From the NCBI RefSeq assembly GCF_023716665.1, contig NZ_CP071860.1, forward strand, positions 434,001 through 498,000: a stretch of DNA of 64,000 nt, in the 5' to 3' direction. The stretch is from Vibrio sp. SCSIO 43135 (GTDB taxonomy: Bacteria; Pseudomonadota; Gammaproteobacteria; Enterobacterales; Vibrionaceae). Below, piece by piece: positions 45,052 to 54,756 of this stretch; position 1 is the first letter of the stretch, and every line of letters starts with the position of its first letter. The notes beneath the pieces were generated by a model. It was given only the letters and a program-made list of their open reading frames with translations, made no database searches and was not told the origin of the DNA. The translations under genes and the position numbers were made by a program.

Positions 45052-46254
45052 ATGGATTTATCCCAAAAACACCCATTGTGGCGTAAACCAAAACATCATC
45101 TTGATGCAGATAGCAGCAATGATCATGTGCATTGGATTGAGCTTTTTTACGATTTAGCCCATGTGGTATCGATTTTTGTTCTTGGGAACTTCTTAAGTCA
45201 TCATCTTGGCTTTGGTGGTTTTGCCATTTTTGCTGCACTGTTTACCGTGATCTGGGTTGCCTGGTTTGACTTAAGCCTTTTTAACTCCATTTATGTCAGC
45301 ACCGATGTCCAGCACCGTTACATTATGGCGGCGCAGATTATCACCATTATGATCATGTCATCAGCGATAGTGCATATTGATGGTGCTGGTTGGGCTTACT
45401 TTGCTATAGGTTACGCGATAAACCGAGCGATTATGTCACTGCTCTATTTCAGGGCTAAAACGGTCGAAGATAGTGAGACTTGTCTACCAAGTCGCATGTC
45501 ACGAAACTTTGCTATTGGCTCAGTCATCTTCTTTATTAGTGCGTTTCTCCCTGCGCCATATAGCTACATGGTCTTTGCTGCCGGGATGGTGGTTTTAGCT
45601 GCGTTGTATGTCGCGCCAAAAGTTGGCGTACTTTACAGCAAGCGATTCTTACCGCGCTTTGGACATATGGCGGAACGTTTTGTACTGCTACTACTTATCG
45701 TTGCTGGCGAGGGCTTTTTTAAGCTTGTCATTACTCTTGCAGAAAAGGGCATCGATGATGTGGTTGGCGATGTGTTTGTTAATTACGCATTTGGTGGTCT
45801 CTCTATTTTCGTTTTATGTTGGATCTATTTTGATTTTGTTGGTAATGGCAAGCCGCGTGATAATGAGCCGAAAACATTCATCAAGTGGACGGTCGCTCAC
45901 CTGTTCTTGATGCTTTCTGCTGTCATGATAGGTGTTGCACTGTCAGCGGAAGTGAAGATTAGCTTTATGGACCAATACCCATTCAAATATGCGTTGATTG
46001 GTTGTTTAGGCTTGGCGACATACCTGTATTGCTTGCTTCAGATTCAAAACGTGATTGAACTTCGCACGGCCCATCGTTTTGCTACTGCTAAAGTTCGTTA
46101 TATTGGTATTGCGCTGTGCTTTGTGACGCTTGCTACTGTGTCGTTTGTTCCTTCAATTGTAGCCAATGTCGTATGGGGAGCAGCATTGTTCTCTCAGATC
46201 CTCATTCCTGTGAGAACTGCATTTAAAACCCTGACTGAAGAAGCTGAGCAATAG
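45052..46254 (+). CDS. LtrA-type membrane protein (low temperature requirement A)
   Basis: 400 residues, about eleven membrane helices, with the family start DHVHWIELFYDLAHVVSIFV. LtrA was found in Listeria; its function is unknown. One operator-like palindrome precedes it and a potassium channel follows 20 bp later, possibly cotranscribed. Confidence 0.9.
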   Translation: MDLSQKHPLWRKPKHHLDADSSNDHVHWIELFYDLAHVVSIFVLGNFLSHHLGFGGFAIFAALFTVIWVAWFDLSLFNSIYVSTDVQHRYIMAAQIITIMIMSSAIVHIDGAGWAYFAIGYAINRAIMSLLYFRAKTVEDSETCLPSRMSRNFAIGSVIFFISAFLPAPYSYMVFAAGMVVLAALYVAPKVGVLYSKRFLPRFGHMAERFVLLLLIVAGEGFFKLVITLAEKGIDDVVGDVFVNYAFGGLSIFVLCWIYFDFVGNGKPRDNEPKTFIKWTVAHLFLMLSAVMIGVALSAEVKISFMDQYPFKYALIGCLGLATYLYCLLQIQNVIELRTAHRFATAKVRYIGIALCFVTLATVSFVPSIVANVVWGAALFSQILIPVRTAFKTLTEEAEQ

Positions 46255-46318
46255 CTCGATTAAGCCCTTTTGTTTGAACCGCAGGGCAGTCTACTTTGCG
46301 GTTTACTGGATTGCCATT

Positions 46319-47065
46319 ATGTATCGACCAAAAGTACCGGAACAAATCACAAGCTTTCAATTGGCAGTCTTAATACTGTCTTTGTTTGTTGTGGTCTCAT
46401 TAACCGTTGAACTTATCTTTAAGTTACCGCCTGAAATTCTTCAGATATTGATTTACGTAGATACCTTTATCTGCATGATCTTCTTTATCGATTTTGTGCA
46501 GCAGTATCGTGCTGCGCCATCAAAGCTTGAATACATGAAATGGGGCTGGCTTGACCTTATCTCTTGTATTCCGTTAATGGAGATGAACCAGTTTGCTCGT
46601 TTGATTCGTGTGTTTCGCCTAATCCGTGCAATCAAATCTATCTCTATGATTTCTCATGCAATCAATGAGAACAAAGCGTCGACGTCACTGCATTTTATGG
46701 TGGTCACTTCATTGATGATGATGGTGTTTGGTTCGATTTATATTCTCTATCTTGAGAAGGACATGCCGGGTGCCAATATTCATACCGCTGGTGATGCGTT
46801 TTGGTGGACATTCGTCACCATCACAACGGTTGGATACGGTGACTTTTTCCCTGTGACTCTAGAAGGGCGCATTGTTGCCATTGTTTTAATCACGACTGGC
46901 GTTGGTATGTTTGGTAGCTTTACCGCGGTTCTCGCCTCGTGGATCATGGACACTTCTAACGAGCGTAAGATGGAGGTTCAGATCTTAGAAGAGGTGCATG
47001 AGCTCAAAGCAGAGGTTCGGGAATTGAAATCAATACTAAAAAAGCAAACTGAAAGAAATGAGTAG
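46319..47065 (+). CDS. Voltage-gated-type potassium channel
   Basis: 248 residues from ATG 46319 (a TTG at 46274 is possible). Six helices; S4-like arginine row (FARLIRVFRLIRAIKSI), pore loop FVTITTVGYGDFFP, then an S6 helix and a C-terminal coiled coil (EEVHELKAEVRELKSILKKQ). Inner-membrane K+ channel; physiological role unknown. Confidence 0.9.
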   Translation: MYRPKVPEQITSFQLAVLILSLFVVVSLTVELIFKLPPEILQILIYVDTFICMIFFIDFVQQYRAAPSKLEYMKWGWLDLISCIPLMEMNQFARLIRVFRLIRAIKSISMISHAINENKASTSLHFMVVTSLMMMVFGSIYILYLEKDMPGANIHTAGDAFWWTFVTITTVGYGDFFPVTLEGRIVAIVLITTGVGMFGSFTAVLASWIMDTSNERKMEVQILEEVHELKAEVRELKSILKKQTERNE

Positions 47066-47175
47066 TCTGCTATCCCGCGGCTAGACTTGCCATACTTGTA
47101 GTTATTCATGAGTTGTTAGTATTCAATTTTTCGTAACTCATTTTTGTCCAATTACGAGTTTTAGCAGCAGACACA

Positions 47176-47202
47176 AAAAAGCCACGCATTGCGTGGCTTT
47201 TG
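47176..47202. terminator. Bidirectional terminator
   Basis: AAAAGCCACGC / GCGTGGCTTTT, 11 perfect pairs with a 3-base loop, between the convergent channel and 81-residue genes. Confidence 0.9.
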
Positions 47203-47219
47203 TCGTTTGGTGAGTTCGC

Positions 47220-47465
47220 TTATTGCTTGGTTGGGCCGTTGCGAACTAGGTCTTGGCCTGTTTGGAACACTTCTTCTGTTACCCAACGGCCTAAGATAAG
47301 TTGGTGCTTGTCGTCGAGTACAGCAACAAAACGGCGGCCATCGCTGTTGTTGGTTGCTAGCACGACGCCTGCTGCGTTGGCTAAACCTAGGCTGCCACTT
47401 TCCACAGTGATTAGAAATGCTTCCAGTTCTGCTAGGTCGGCAATAATTCGATCGTCATCAATCAT
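47220..47465 (-). CDS. Small hypothetical protein
   Basis: 81 residues (MIDDDRIIADLAELEAFLITV). Unrecognised; acidic start, small beta-rich middle (RRFVAVLDDKHQLILGRWV) like a conserved Vibrio protein. Has its own terminator and a free position. Confidence 0.65.
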   Translation of the reverse strand: MIDDDRIIADLAELEAFLITVESGSLGLANAAGVVLATNNSDGRRFVAVLDDKHQLILGRWVTEEVFQTGQDLVRNGPTKQ

Positions 47466-47710
47466 TCTTTGTTCTCGCTGTTCTTACGCGTGCCTTGGCT
47501 CATGCGCCTATTTCGACACGCCAAATTGATTGCGTGTACTTTAACGATCATAGCGGCTAATTGCCATAGTCGACAACCAATTCACCCCGTTTGCATAAAG
47601 GTACAAGCTGCTTATTTGTTCGTTCGCAGCGCTTTAGGCAACAAAGCGCGTTGACCCGTCTACAAGTGTAGGGTTTAGGCTAAGCGTTCGGCTTATGATA
47701 AGAGGTAAAA

Positions 47711-48622
47711 ATGGCACCGTTACAGCAGAAAGTTTCTCATCCTAATCGCTTTGCATTGCAAGCATTCGAGCAGTTATCGTCAACCACCAAAGGCGTGGCG
47801 CTAGCGTTGGTCTCGACGGCACTTTTTACCATCGTCGGGGTCCTGGTACGTGTATTAAGTGGCAGCATTGATCTGTTCCAGATTTTATTGTCTCGCCAAG
47901 TGGTGTTTATTGCATTACTGTTGCCTGCAATCGTTAAGAACATGGATGTACTACTTAAGCCTAAGCACCTCAAATTGCATACATTTCGTATTTTAGGGGC
48001 GTTTGTGGCTTTGTATTTCGGCTTTGTTACCGTGAGCAATATTCCATTGGCAGATGCCACTGCACTGGGTTTTACGCAGGTATTGTTCGTTGCGGCTATC
48101 TCACGCATGTTCTTGGCAGAACAAGTGTCGACATCGCGCCTGTTTACCATCATCGTTGGCTTTATCGGTGTGATGCTGGTGGTTCAACCAAGCTTCGAGC
48201 AATCGTCGTTAACCTACACGCTGCTTGGGTTGTTGTCGGCGTTAGGTGCGGCGGTAGCGGTGATCTGTGTGCGTAAGGTGGCTCAAACCGAACCAAGGAT
48301 CACCTTGCTGGCCTACCAAGCGATATTTGTGGGTTTAATTGCCTTAGTGCCAAGCTTGCTTAATTGGACATGGCCAACCCTAGAACAGATGGTATTGTTA
48401 GTATGTGTCGGCGCGATTTCATCTGTCGCTCAGTGGATTGGTATCACGGCTTACAAATATGGTGAAGCGAATGTGGTTGCCAACGTAGAGTATGCCAAGA
48501 TTATCTATTCTGTGTTGTTTGGCTATTGGTTGTTTGCAGAGATCCCAAATATCGTCGCATTGACTGGAATCGTGGTGCTGATATTGAGTGCTGTTCTACC
48601 CATTCTGTTTAAAGCGCGTTAA
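47711..48622 (+). CDS. EamA/DMT-family transporter
   Basis: 303 residues, about ten helices in two EamA halves (TTKGVALALVSTALFTIVGV start). Exporter or permease of unknown substrate. Fifteen bases before the MerR gene on the same strand, so likely one transcript controlled by that regulator. Confidence 0.86.
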   Translation: MAPLQQKVSHPNRFALQAFEQLSSTTKGVALALVSTALFTIVGVLVRVLSGSIDLFQILLSRQVVFIALLLPAIVKNMDVLLKPKHLKLHTFRILGAFVALYFGFVTVSNIPLADATALGFTQVLFVAAISRMFLAEQVSTSRLFTIIVGFIGVMLVVQPSFEQSSLTYTLLGLLSALGAAVAVICVRKVAQTEPRITLLAYQAIFVGLIALVPSLLNWTWPTLEQMVLLVCVGAISSVAQWIGITAYKYGEANVVANVEYAKIIYSVLFGYWLFAEIPNIVALTGIVVLILSAVLPILFKAR

Positions 48623-48637
48623 CCGCTGGAGGTTGTA

Positions 48638-49159
48638 TTGTTCACTGTTACTCAACTCGCGAAAGCCTGCGAGGTTTCGCGTACCACAGTATTGTATTAC
48701 GAACGTGTGGGGTTACTGTTTCCCGCAAGTCGAACGGATAGTGGTTATCGACTCTATGGTGAGAAAGAACACGCCCGTTTGAAAAGTATTTTGTCGTATC
48801 GCTCGTTTGGTTTACCCGTCCAAGACATTGCGCCACTGCTCGACAGTGTCGGTGATGACAAACAAGAGCATGCGTTACGCGGACACTTCAATGCGCTAGA
48901 GCAGGAGATCCAATCTCTGCGCCAACAGCAAAAAGCCATATTGATGATGTTGGAAGAGCCAAGCCTGCCCGAACAAGCGGCACTGACCAAAGAACGCTGG
49001 GTTGAAATCATGCGTGGAGCAGGGATGAACGATGACGATATGATGAACTGGCATAAGCAGTTCGAAAAAAGGGAGCCACAGGCTCATCAAGATTTCTTGG
49101 AATCGCTGAACATTGAACGCGAGGAAATCGAGGCGATACGTAAAGCCTCTAAGTCATGA
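48638..49159 (+). CDS. MerR-family regulator
   Basis: 173 residues starting at TTG 48638 behind GGAGG. N-terminal MerR HTH (FTVTQLAKACEVSRTTVLYY, GLLFPASRTDSGYRLY), a dimerising coiled coil and a C-terminal helical effector part. Likely controls the EamA transporter upstream in the operon; the ligand is unknown. Confidence 0.88.
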   Translation: MFTVTQLAKACEVSRTTVLYYERVGLLFPASRTDSGYRLYGEKEHARLKSILSYRSFGLPVQDIAPLLDSVGDDKQEHALRGHFNALEQEIQSLRQQQKAILMMLEEPSLPEQAALTKERWVEIMRGAGMNDDDMMNWHKQFEKREPQAHQDFLESLNIEREEIEAIRKASKS

Positions 49160-49217
49160 GCGAGAAACGCAAAAGTATGTGGTAACGAGTCGTTAAACAG
49201 CCCATTTCAGTCATTAA

Positions 49218-49247
49218 AAAGAGCCAACACATGAGTGTTGGCTCTTT
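49218..49247 (+). terminator. Terminator of the EamA-MerR operon
   Basis: AAAGAGCCAACAC / GTGTTGGCTCTTT, 13 perfect pairs with a 4-base loop, between convergent genes. Confidence 0.9.
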
Positions 49248-49273
49248 CGATTTTGAACAGGGTGTCTATGGGG

Positions 49274-50308
49274 TTATTGAGCGTCTACCAACCATTGTTG
49301 AGACAACCAAAAGAATGGCGAGCCATTTCTATGAGGGGCGGTACAGTTGAGCCTATGGCGACCATTGCTCAGTGGCTCTGGCGGCGTGACGCTGAATTCC
49401 AAATCGGATTTCCAGCTTACGTCTATTGGTTGGCCATTGATGAAACACTGCAAGTGTGGGTAGTACGCTTCGTTTGATTCCAGCAGGGTGATGTTTAGCT
49501 CTGGTTGGCTTGATGTCGTTTGAGGATCAGGCAGCGTTGCGTAATCGAGAGGCAGGGCAGAGGCGTTGATCTTAAAACGCAAAGAGCTGATGCTGGCATA
49601 GTTACCAGCAGCGTTAAACCTTGGTAGCGCTTGCCAGTCGCTTGTTGTTCCCACAGAACCCGATTGCTGACCAAAAGCAATGTAGCCTTGTTCTTTTAGC
49701 CACAGTTTGAGCTCGTTATTGTACTCGCCGTATGGGTAGGCAAAAATCATCGGTGCGTGGCCGATTTTCTGCTCTAACTTGGCTTGCGCATCGTTGATGT
49801 TGGATTTAACCGCTTCTAACCAATTGTCGTCCTTTAGCGCTTTACTCACCAAATGTCCGTGGTCGAGAGTGTGGTTGGCAATGGTAACGCCATTATCAGC
49901 CATTTCTTTCAGCTCATCCCAGCTGCAGTAACCTTGGTAGTTGTCGTCTATTGGGTTGGTAGTAACAAATACCGTAAAAGGTAAACCACGTTTTTTGAGT
50001 TCAGGGTAGGCGGTATCGCAAACCGATTTAAACCCATCATCGAACGTGAGCGCGATGCTTCGTTTCTCAAGTGGTTTTCCAGCCTGTACTTGCTTCACTG
50101 CTTGTTCTAAATCGACAATCTCATAACCTTGCTGTTCAAAGTTATCGAGCTGGGCAATAAAGTCGGCGACTTTGGTTGAGGTGACCGCAGGGGTGTCATC
50201 AGCAACATGGTGGTAAAGCAAAATGTTTAGGGTTTGCGCCGAAGCGGGGGCTGAAAGAGCTAGCAATGGAAGTAGACATTTCTTAAGCAAAGGAAGGTAA
50301 CCTCTCAC
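49274..50308 (-). CDS. Polysaccharide deacetylase (CE4 family), exported
   Basis: 344 residues with a signal peptide (LLPLLALSAPASAQ). CE4 motifs TFDDGF (catalytic and metal Asp) and NHTLDH (metal His) are intact. Deacetylates N-acetyl sugars in peptidoglycan, chitin or a PGA-like polymer; no polymer synthesis genes nearby. Monocistronic. Confidence 0.9.
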   Translation of the reverse strand: MRGYLPLLKKCLLPLLALSAPASAQTLNILLYHHVADDTPAVTSTKVADFIAQLDNFEQQGYEIVDLEQAVKQVQAGKPLEKRSIALTFDDGFKSVCDTAYPELKKRGLPFTVFVTTNPIDDNYQGYCSWDELKEMADNGVTIANHTLDHGHLVSKALKDDNWLEAVKSNINDAQAKLEQKIGHAPMIFAYPYGEYNNELKLWLKEQGYIAFGQQSGSVGTTSDWQALPRFNAAGNYASISSLRFKINASALPLDYATLPDPQTTSSQPELNITLLESNEAYYPHLQCFINGQPIDVSWKSDLEFSVTPPEPLSNGRHRLNCTAPHRNGSPFFWLSQQWLVDAQ

Positions 50309-50407
50309 GATGATGAATTTGGCACTGCCAAATCATAGGGTTAAACATAAACCTTATTGTAGCCGCTATTGGGCAGGGTGATTGTTATTTGTGTGTAATC
50401 AATCACT

Positions 50408-51259
50408 TTAGTTACTCGCTGAGTGTGAGGCGTGTTGAATAAGCTGCTGTTCAATCGCTTGTTGTGCCAGAGTCACCCCAATAGGCACAGAAGCCGAATA
50501 CGGGTGGAGTGCATAGATGTTGGCGTTTGAAATCGCTTCGATTGCTTGCAGTGAAGGATGTTGAGTGAGCATTAAATCAGGGACGACGCCAATGCCAAGC
50601 CCTTGCTCAATCATGGCGATGGTTTGGTGAATCGTATTGGTGCGGTGAACCGCGTGAAACTCGATATTTTCGCCTTTAATTTGGTGCTGCATGTGTGTGC
50701 CTTGCCAGTGATTGGCAATGTAGCAAGCTTGGTTGAGTGGCACTGTTGAGCCAACGTTTTGGCAAAGTACATCAGAGAACTGACCGAGCTTTCTTTGTTT
50801 GTAATTGCTGTCTGGAGATTCACCAACACGAATGGCGAGGTCGATGTCATGCTGCATGAGGTCGAGGTGATGATCTTCGCAGATAAGATTAAACGAGAGC
50901 TTTTGGTACTGTGACAATTGGCTAGATAACGCAGGGATCACGATTGTGTTCATTAGCGCGTGGGGCGCTGTAATGGTTAGTGTTCCTATAGGTTGTTCTT
51001 GCTGTTCCAACACTTCACTCCACGCCTGCTCTGCGATGGTGTGCATTTTCAGGCAATGTTGGTAGAACTTCTCGCCGGCAGGAGTAAGGGTTTGACGACG
51101 TGTCGTGCGTTTTAATAGCGTGAACGATAAGTCCGACTCTAACTGTTTAAGGTGTTGGCTGAGCACCGATTTAGAGAGATTTAATTTATCGGCCGCTTTG
51201 GTTATCGATCCTGCTTCGACAATATTTAAAAACAGCGACATCTGTCTGAGCTTATTCAT
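50408..51259 (-). CDS. LysR-family regulator
   Basis: 283 residues: MNKLRQMSLFLNIVEAGSIT with HTH AADKLNLSKSVLSQHLKQLE. Divergent from the small SnoaL-like gene at 51384 with 125 bp between starts; probably its regulator. Confidence 0.88.
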   Translation of the reverse strand: MNKLRQMSLFLNIVEAGSITKAADKLNLSKSVLSQHLKQLESDLSFTLLKRTTRRQTLTPAGEKFYQHCLKMHTIAEQAWSEVLEQQEQPIGTLTITAPHALMNTIVIPALSSQLSQYQKLSFNLICEDHHLDLMQHDIDLAIRVGESPDSNYKQRKLGQFSDVLCQNVGSTVPLNQACYIANHWQGTHMQHQIKGENIEFHAVHRTNTIHQTIAMIEQGLGIGVVPDLMLTQHPSLQAIEAISNANIYALHPYSASVPIGVTLAQQAIEQQLIQHASHSASN

Positions 51260-51383
51260 CTCGTAATCTCTTATTTGTTTGAATGTTACTGTTCGATTTG
51301 ATTAAACAGTGATTTTATTTTAGCGTGTTTTTCTTGGTCAATTCCATCGCTAATATTGGATTCAACAGCAATGGAGAACAAAC

Positions 51384-51755
51384 ATGAACAATTCAGTTTT
51401 AGACGCATGTAAAGCGGGTATTTCGGCTTGGCAATCAGCTTTCAATCAGGGCAACGCTAAAGGGTGTGCGCAGCAGTACGCAGAAGGCACGACAATGGTT
51501 GCTAAACCTTTTGGTACGTTTGTTGGACGCGAAGCAATCGAAAACTTTTGGCAAGGCATCATCGACCAAGGTTTTTCGAACGTAGAGTATCAAGACGTGG
51601 AATGGACAGCAGAAGGCGAAGACGGATTTATCCTAACCTCTAGCTGGACGATGAACAAAGCTTACGGTGTGGTACACAAAGAGCATTGGAAGCTGCAAGC
51701 CGATGGCAAAGCAAGGCTAGAATACGATGAGTTTGAAGTGCTCGGTGAGCGCTAG
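51384..51755 (+). CDS. SnoaL-like/NTF2-fold protein (YybH/ketosteroid-isomerase group)
   Basis: 123 residues with NTF2-fold cues (ACKAGISAWQSAFNQGNAKG, then GREAIENFWQGIIDQGFSNV and GEDGFILTSSWTM). Family members include isomerases, hydrolases and ligand-binding proteins; function here is unknown. ATG preceded by GGAGAACAAAC. Divergent LysR regulator. Confidence 0.83.
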   Translation: MNNSVLDACKAGISAWQSAFNQGNAKGCAQQYAEGTTMVAKPFGTFVGREAIENFWQGIIDQGFSNVEYQDVEWTAEGEDGFILTSSWTMNKAYGVVHKEHWKLQADGKARLEYDEFEVLGER

Positions 51756-51774
51756 AATTAGACTTAAAATTAAG

Positions 51775-51804
51775 AAATGCCCGTGATTGTTCACGGGCAT
51801 TTTT
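51775..51804. terminator. Terminator of the SnoaL-like gene
   Basis: AAATGCCCGTGA / TCACGGGCATTT with a 4-base loop and T run; also suits ppiB from the other side. Confidence 0.92.
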
Positions 51805-51806
51805 GT

Positions 51807-52310
51807 TTATTCAGCCACCGTAACATCTTCAATAGTAATGGCGCTGATTGGCACGTCTTCATGCCCTTGCTTGGCGGTGGTTTCAATCGCAGCAATGGCG
51901 TTTACCACATCCATCCCTGCAACTACGTTACCAAACACAGCGTAGCCCCAGCCTTTATTGGTGGTTGCTGTATGGTCGAGAAAATCGTTGTCGGCCAAGT
52001 TAATGAAAAATTCCGACGTTGCAGAATGCGGCGCATCGGTACGGGCCATCGCAATGGTGCCCAATTTGTTCTTTAGGCCACGATTGGCTTCGTTGACGAT
52101 GGCTGGTCGGGTTGGCTTTTCTAGTAAGTTGTTATCGTAACCGCCGCCTTGAATCATAAAGCCCGGAATCACTCGATGGAAAATGGTGCCAGTGTAAAAG
52201 CCTTCTTTGCAATAGCGCAGGAAGTTTTTAGCACTGACTGGAGCTGTGGAAAGGTCGAGTTCAATGACGATATCGCCAAGGTTGGTATGTAAGGTAATCA
52301 TGACTTGCAT
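51807..52310 (-). CDS. ppiB: Peptidyl-prolyl isomerase B (cyclophilin)
   Basis: 167 residues, cytoplasmic cyclophilin without a signal peptide. [13 protein letters not shown] and [20 protein letters not shown] are the active-site motifs. Catalyses proline cis-trans isomerisation. MITE copy 2 lies about 100 bp upstream of its start, in the divergent promoter region. Confidence 0.95.
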   Translation of the reverse strand: MQVMITLHTNLGDIVIELDLSTAPVSAKNFLRYCKEGFYTGTIFHRVIPGFMIQGGGYDNNLLEKPTRPAIVNEANRGLKNKLGTIAMARTDAPHSATSEFFINLADNDFLDHTATTNKGWGYAVFGNVVAGMDVVNAIAAIETTAKQGHEDVPISAITIEDVTVAE

Positions 52311-52410
52311 TCCGAAAGGTAAACTGCGGCAAGTATATACCGAAAACCGTGTAAGTAACGGGTTATTCCCCAGCGATATTTAACTTACGTTTGGAACCGA
52401 CCATGTACTA

Positions 52411-52674
52411 GGGTCTGTTTATCTTTCGTGGTTAAATTTTGTTCGAGATAAAATCGTTTTAGGCGAGGCGAAGACTGTGTTGCCTAGTCATTCTAAGCAA
52501 ATGGTCTTCAACAAAGCATAAAACGATTTTAGCCGAACCCTTTGGGCAGCCTTTGTGGTTCATTTCTACTGCGTTATCGGCTTCTCATGTAGGCTAGCTA
52601 CACATCAAAGCCTCTGCCTTGTATCAATTTCCCACAAAGGGCTGCAAAAATCAGCTCGAAAGGTTAACAGACCC
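52411..52674 (+). mobile_element. MITE-like element, copy 2 (264 bp), flanked by TA
   Basis: Same family as 10258-10534: GGGTCTGTTTATCTTTCG at the left end, CGAAAGGTTAACAGACCC at the right, TA on both sides, same two-hairpin structure, no internal insert. Same orientation as copy 1. It sits between the divergent ppiB and 55-residue genes. Confidence 0.8.
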
Positions 52675-52725
52675 TATCCATTCTTCACTATAATTACAGT
52701 GAACAAGTCAGTAAGGAGAAACATT

Positions 52726-52893
52726 ATGGAACTCCGCAACAGCCGAGGTGAAATTGCCAGAATGGCAGATAACCTCACTCTCAAAGAAATATCTGAAATG
52801 GGTTTTAGCATCGACCTCTGTGATGAAAACTTCGATCCGACTGAGTTTTGGCACGTAGAAGCTCAAAGCCAAAAGGACGATATGCCCGAATAG
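52726..52893 (+). CDS. Small hypothetical protein (55 aa)
   Basis: ATG 52726 preceded by AAGGAGAAACATT (MELRNSRGEIARMADNLTLK). The frame upstream to 52555 is inside the MITE and should not be annotated. Unrecognised, acidic C-terminus. Good ribosome site and a terminator right after support it as real. Confidence 0.7.
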   Translation: MELRNSRGEIARMADNLTLKEISEMGFSIDLCDENFDPTEFWHVEAQSQKDDMPE

Positions 52894-52926
52894 GGGAGAA
52901 AAACTCCGAAGCTAAAAGTAGAAAGG

Positions 52927-52959
52927 AAAAAGCCGAGCTGGACTAGGGCTCGGCTTTTT
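52927..52959. terminator. Terminator between the 55-residue gene and the porin
   Basis: AAAAAGCCGAGC / GCTCGGCTTTTT, 12 perfect pairs with a 9-base loop; symmetrical, so probably acts both ways. Confidence 0.9.
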
Positions 52960-53010
52960 ATTGGTACCTATAGGGGGAGGTACCGCATTACGTAGTTATG
53001 GACTGAGTGA

Positions 53011-54078
53011 TTACCACTCGTAACGCAGGCTGGTGGTGAACACTGCGCCTTTCTGGCCAGAAACACTTGCGCCAGAAGAGGTAATGTCTGAGTTGCCACC
53101 TTTGTTGTCGGTGTAGTTCAAGAAGATTGACGATTGACGCGTCAGGCGGTACTGCACTTCAGTTTGAATTGCATCTTCAATCACATCTTCGCCGTTGGTT
53201 GACTCATCTAGGGCTAAGTAACGGTAACCCGCGCGAACAACCCAGTCTCCGAAATCGTATGCAGCACGGAAGTCGTAGCCTGTTGTGTCGGCATTGTCGC
53301 TGCTGTTTCTAAGCCCCATTGATTCTTGGGTGTATGCCGCACCTAGGTATAGGCCGCCAAGGAAGTATTGCGAACCCAAGCCCCAAGTTTGGTAATCTTG
53401 TACGTCGGCGTTTGCATCGTCAGACTTGTTGTACTGGAACATTGCAGCTGGCTTTAGGATACCCGCATCACCCATGTCGATGGTGTAACGCGCTGCTGCG
53501 TTGTAACCGTAATCAACGTTGCTGTTGGTGATAAGTGCTGTACCGAATGCCAAGTTGCCGATTTCGTTACGGTATTGGAACGTACCGTTTTGACGGAAGA
53601 TAAGCGCAGCACTGGAGTCAACAGTGCCTACGTGGTAACCCGCTACTGGGTCGCCACCAGTAGAGAAGATATCACCAATGTCAGAGAACAGAGTCACTAC
53701 CGACAGCACACGGCCTGTTTCGATGCGGCCATTTTCGTTCATGTCGATACCTGCCCACACGTAACGAGCTTGCCAATCGATGCTTGCGTCTTCATCGTTT
53801 GAAACCAATTGGTACTGCATCTGACCAATGAGTGAGTAATCGTCGTTGATTACTTGGTGGCCGTTGAAGCCAACACGAGCACTGACAGAACCGTTCAGTT
53901 TCTCGTCGCCATCTGCGGCTGGGTTGCTGTGCTCATCGTGATATTTGAAATCACCTTGAACACGACCATACATGTTCAACACTGAGCCATCTTCTGCTTT
54001 ATAAATTTGTGCTGCTTGAGAGGTAATAGGCAGTAGAGCAACCGGAGCCAGCGCCAGAGCAAGTAAAGTTTTTTTCAT
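53011..54078 (-). CDS. Gram-negative outer-membrane porin of the sialic-acid locus
   Basis: 355 residues from ATG 54078, signal peptide (KKTLLALALAPVALLPITSQAA). Beta-rich; ends in the porin-typical aromatic terminus SLRYEW. Lies at the end of the nanE-symporter-nanQ operon and likely lets sialic acid or oligosaccharides pass (inference; it is not the E. coli NanC type by sequence feel). An 18-base palindrome sits upstream at 54123-54140. Confidence 0.85.
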   Translation of the reverse strand: MKKTLLALALAPVALLPITSQAAQIYKAEDGSVLNMYGRVQGDFKYHDEHSNPAADGDEKLNGSVSARVGFNGHQVINDDYSLIGQMQYQLVSNDEDASIDWQARYVWAGIDMNENGRIETGRVLSVVTLFSDIGDIFSTGGDPVAGYHVGTVDSSAALIFRQNGTFQYRNEIGNLAFGTALITNSNVDYGYNAAARYTIDMGDAGILKPAAMFQYNKSDDANADVQDYQTWGLGSQYFLGGLYLGAAYTQESMGLRNSSDNADTTGYDFRAAYDFGDWVVRAGYRYLALDESTNGEDVIEDAIQTEVQYRLTRQSSIFLNYTDNKGGNSDITSSGASVSGQKGAVFTTSLRYEW

Positions 54079-54122
54079 TTTAAGTACCACTTTTGTAGAG
54101 ATATATCCCTAATGTTTCACTC

Positions 54123-54140
54123 GCAAATATCCATATTTGC
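54123..54140. promoter_or_regulatory. Palindrome upstream of the porin
   Basis: GCAAATATCCATATTTGC, 8-bp perfect arms, 45 bp before the porin ATG. Could be an operator or an RNA stem. Confidence 0.4.
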
Positions 54141-54164
54141 TTGTTTTTGGCACGACAAAGCCCC

Positions 54165-54181
54165 CGCCATTAGAAATGGCG
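54165..54181 (-). terminator. Intercistronic hairpin between nanQ and porin
   Basis: CGCCATT / AATGGCG with a 3-base loop, no T run. Perhaps partial termination or mRNA processing. Confidence 0.4.
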
Positions 54182-54218
54182 TATTAGGAGGGCGATAACG
54201 TGTATTTAGTAAAAGTTG

Positions 54219-54710
<492 letters not shown>

Positions 54711-54756
54711 CTAGGGTAGGTTGCAAGGGCTCTCTGCCGAGCCCTTGCACGGTTGG

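Noticed and set aside
46274..46318. TTG start for the potassium channel
   Set aside because: Weak ribosome site and extra hydrophobic residues before the usual channel start; the ATG at 46319 is preferred, but the TTG remains possible.
52555..52725. Upstream extension of the 55-residue gene
   Set aside because: This part lies within the MITE; the ATG at 52726 has a proper ribosome site.
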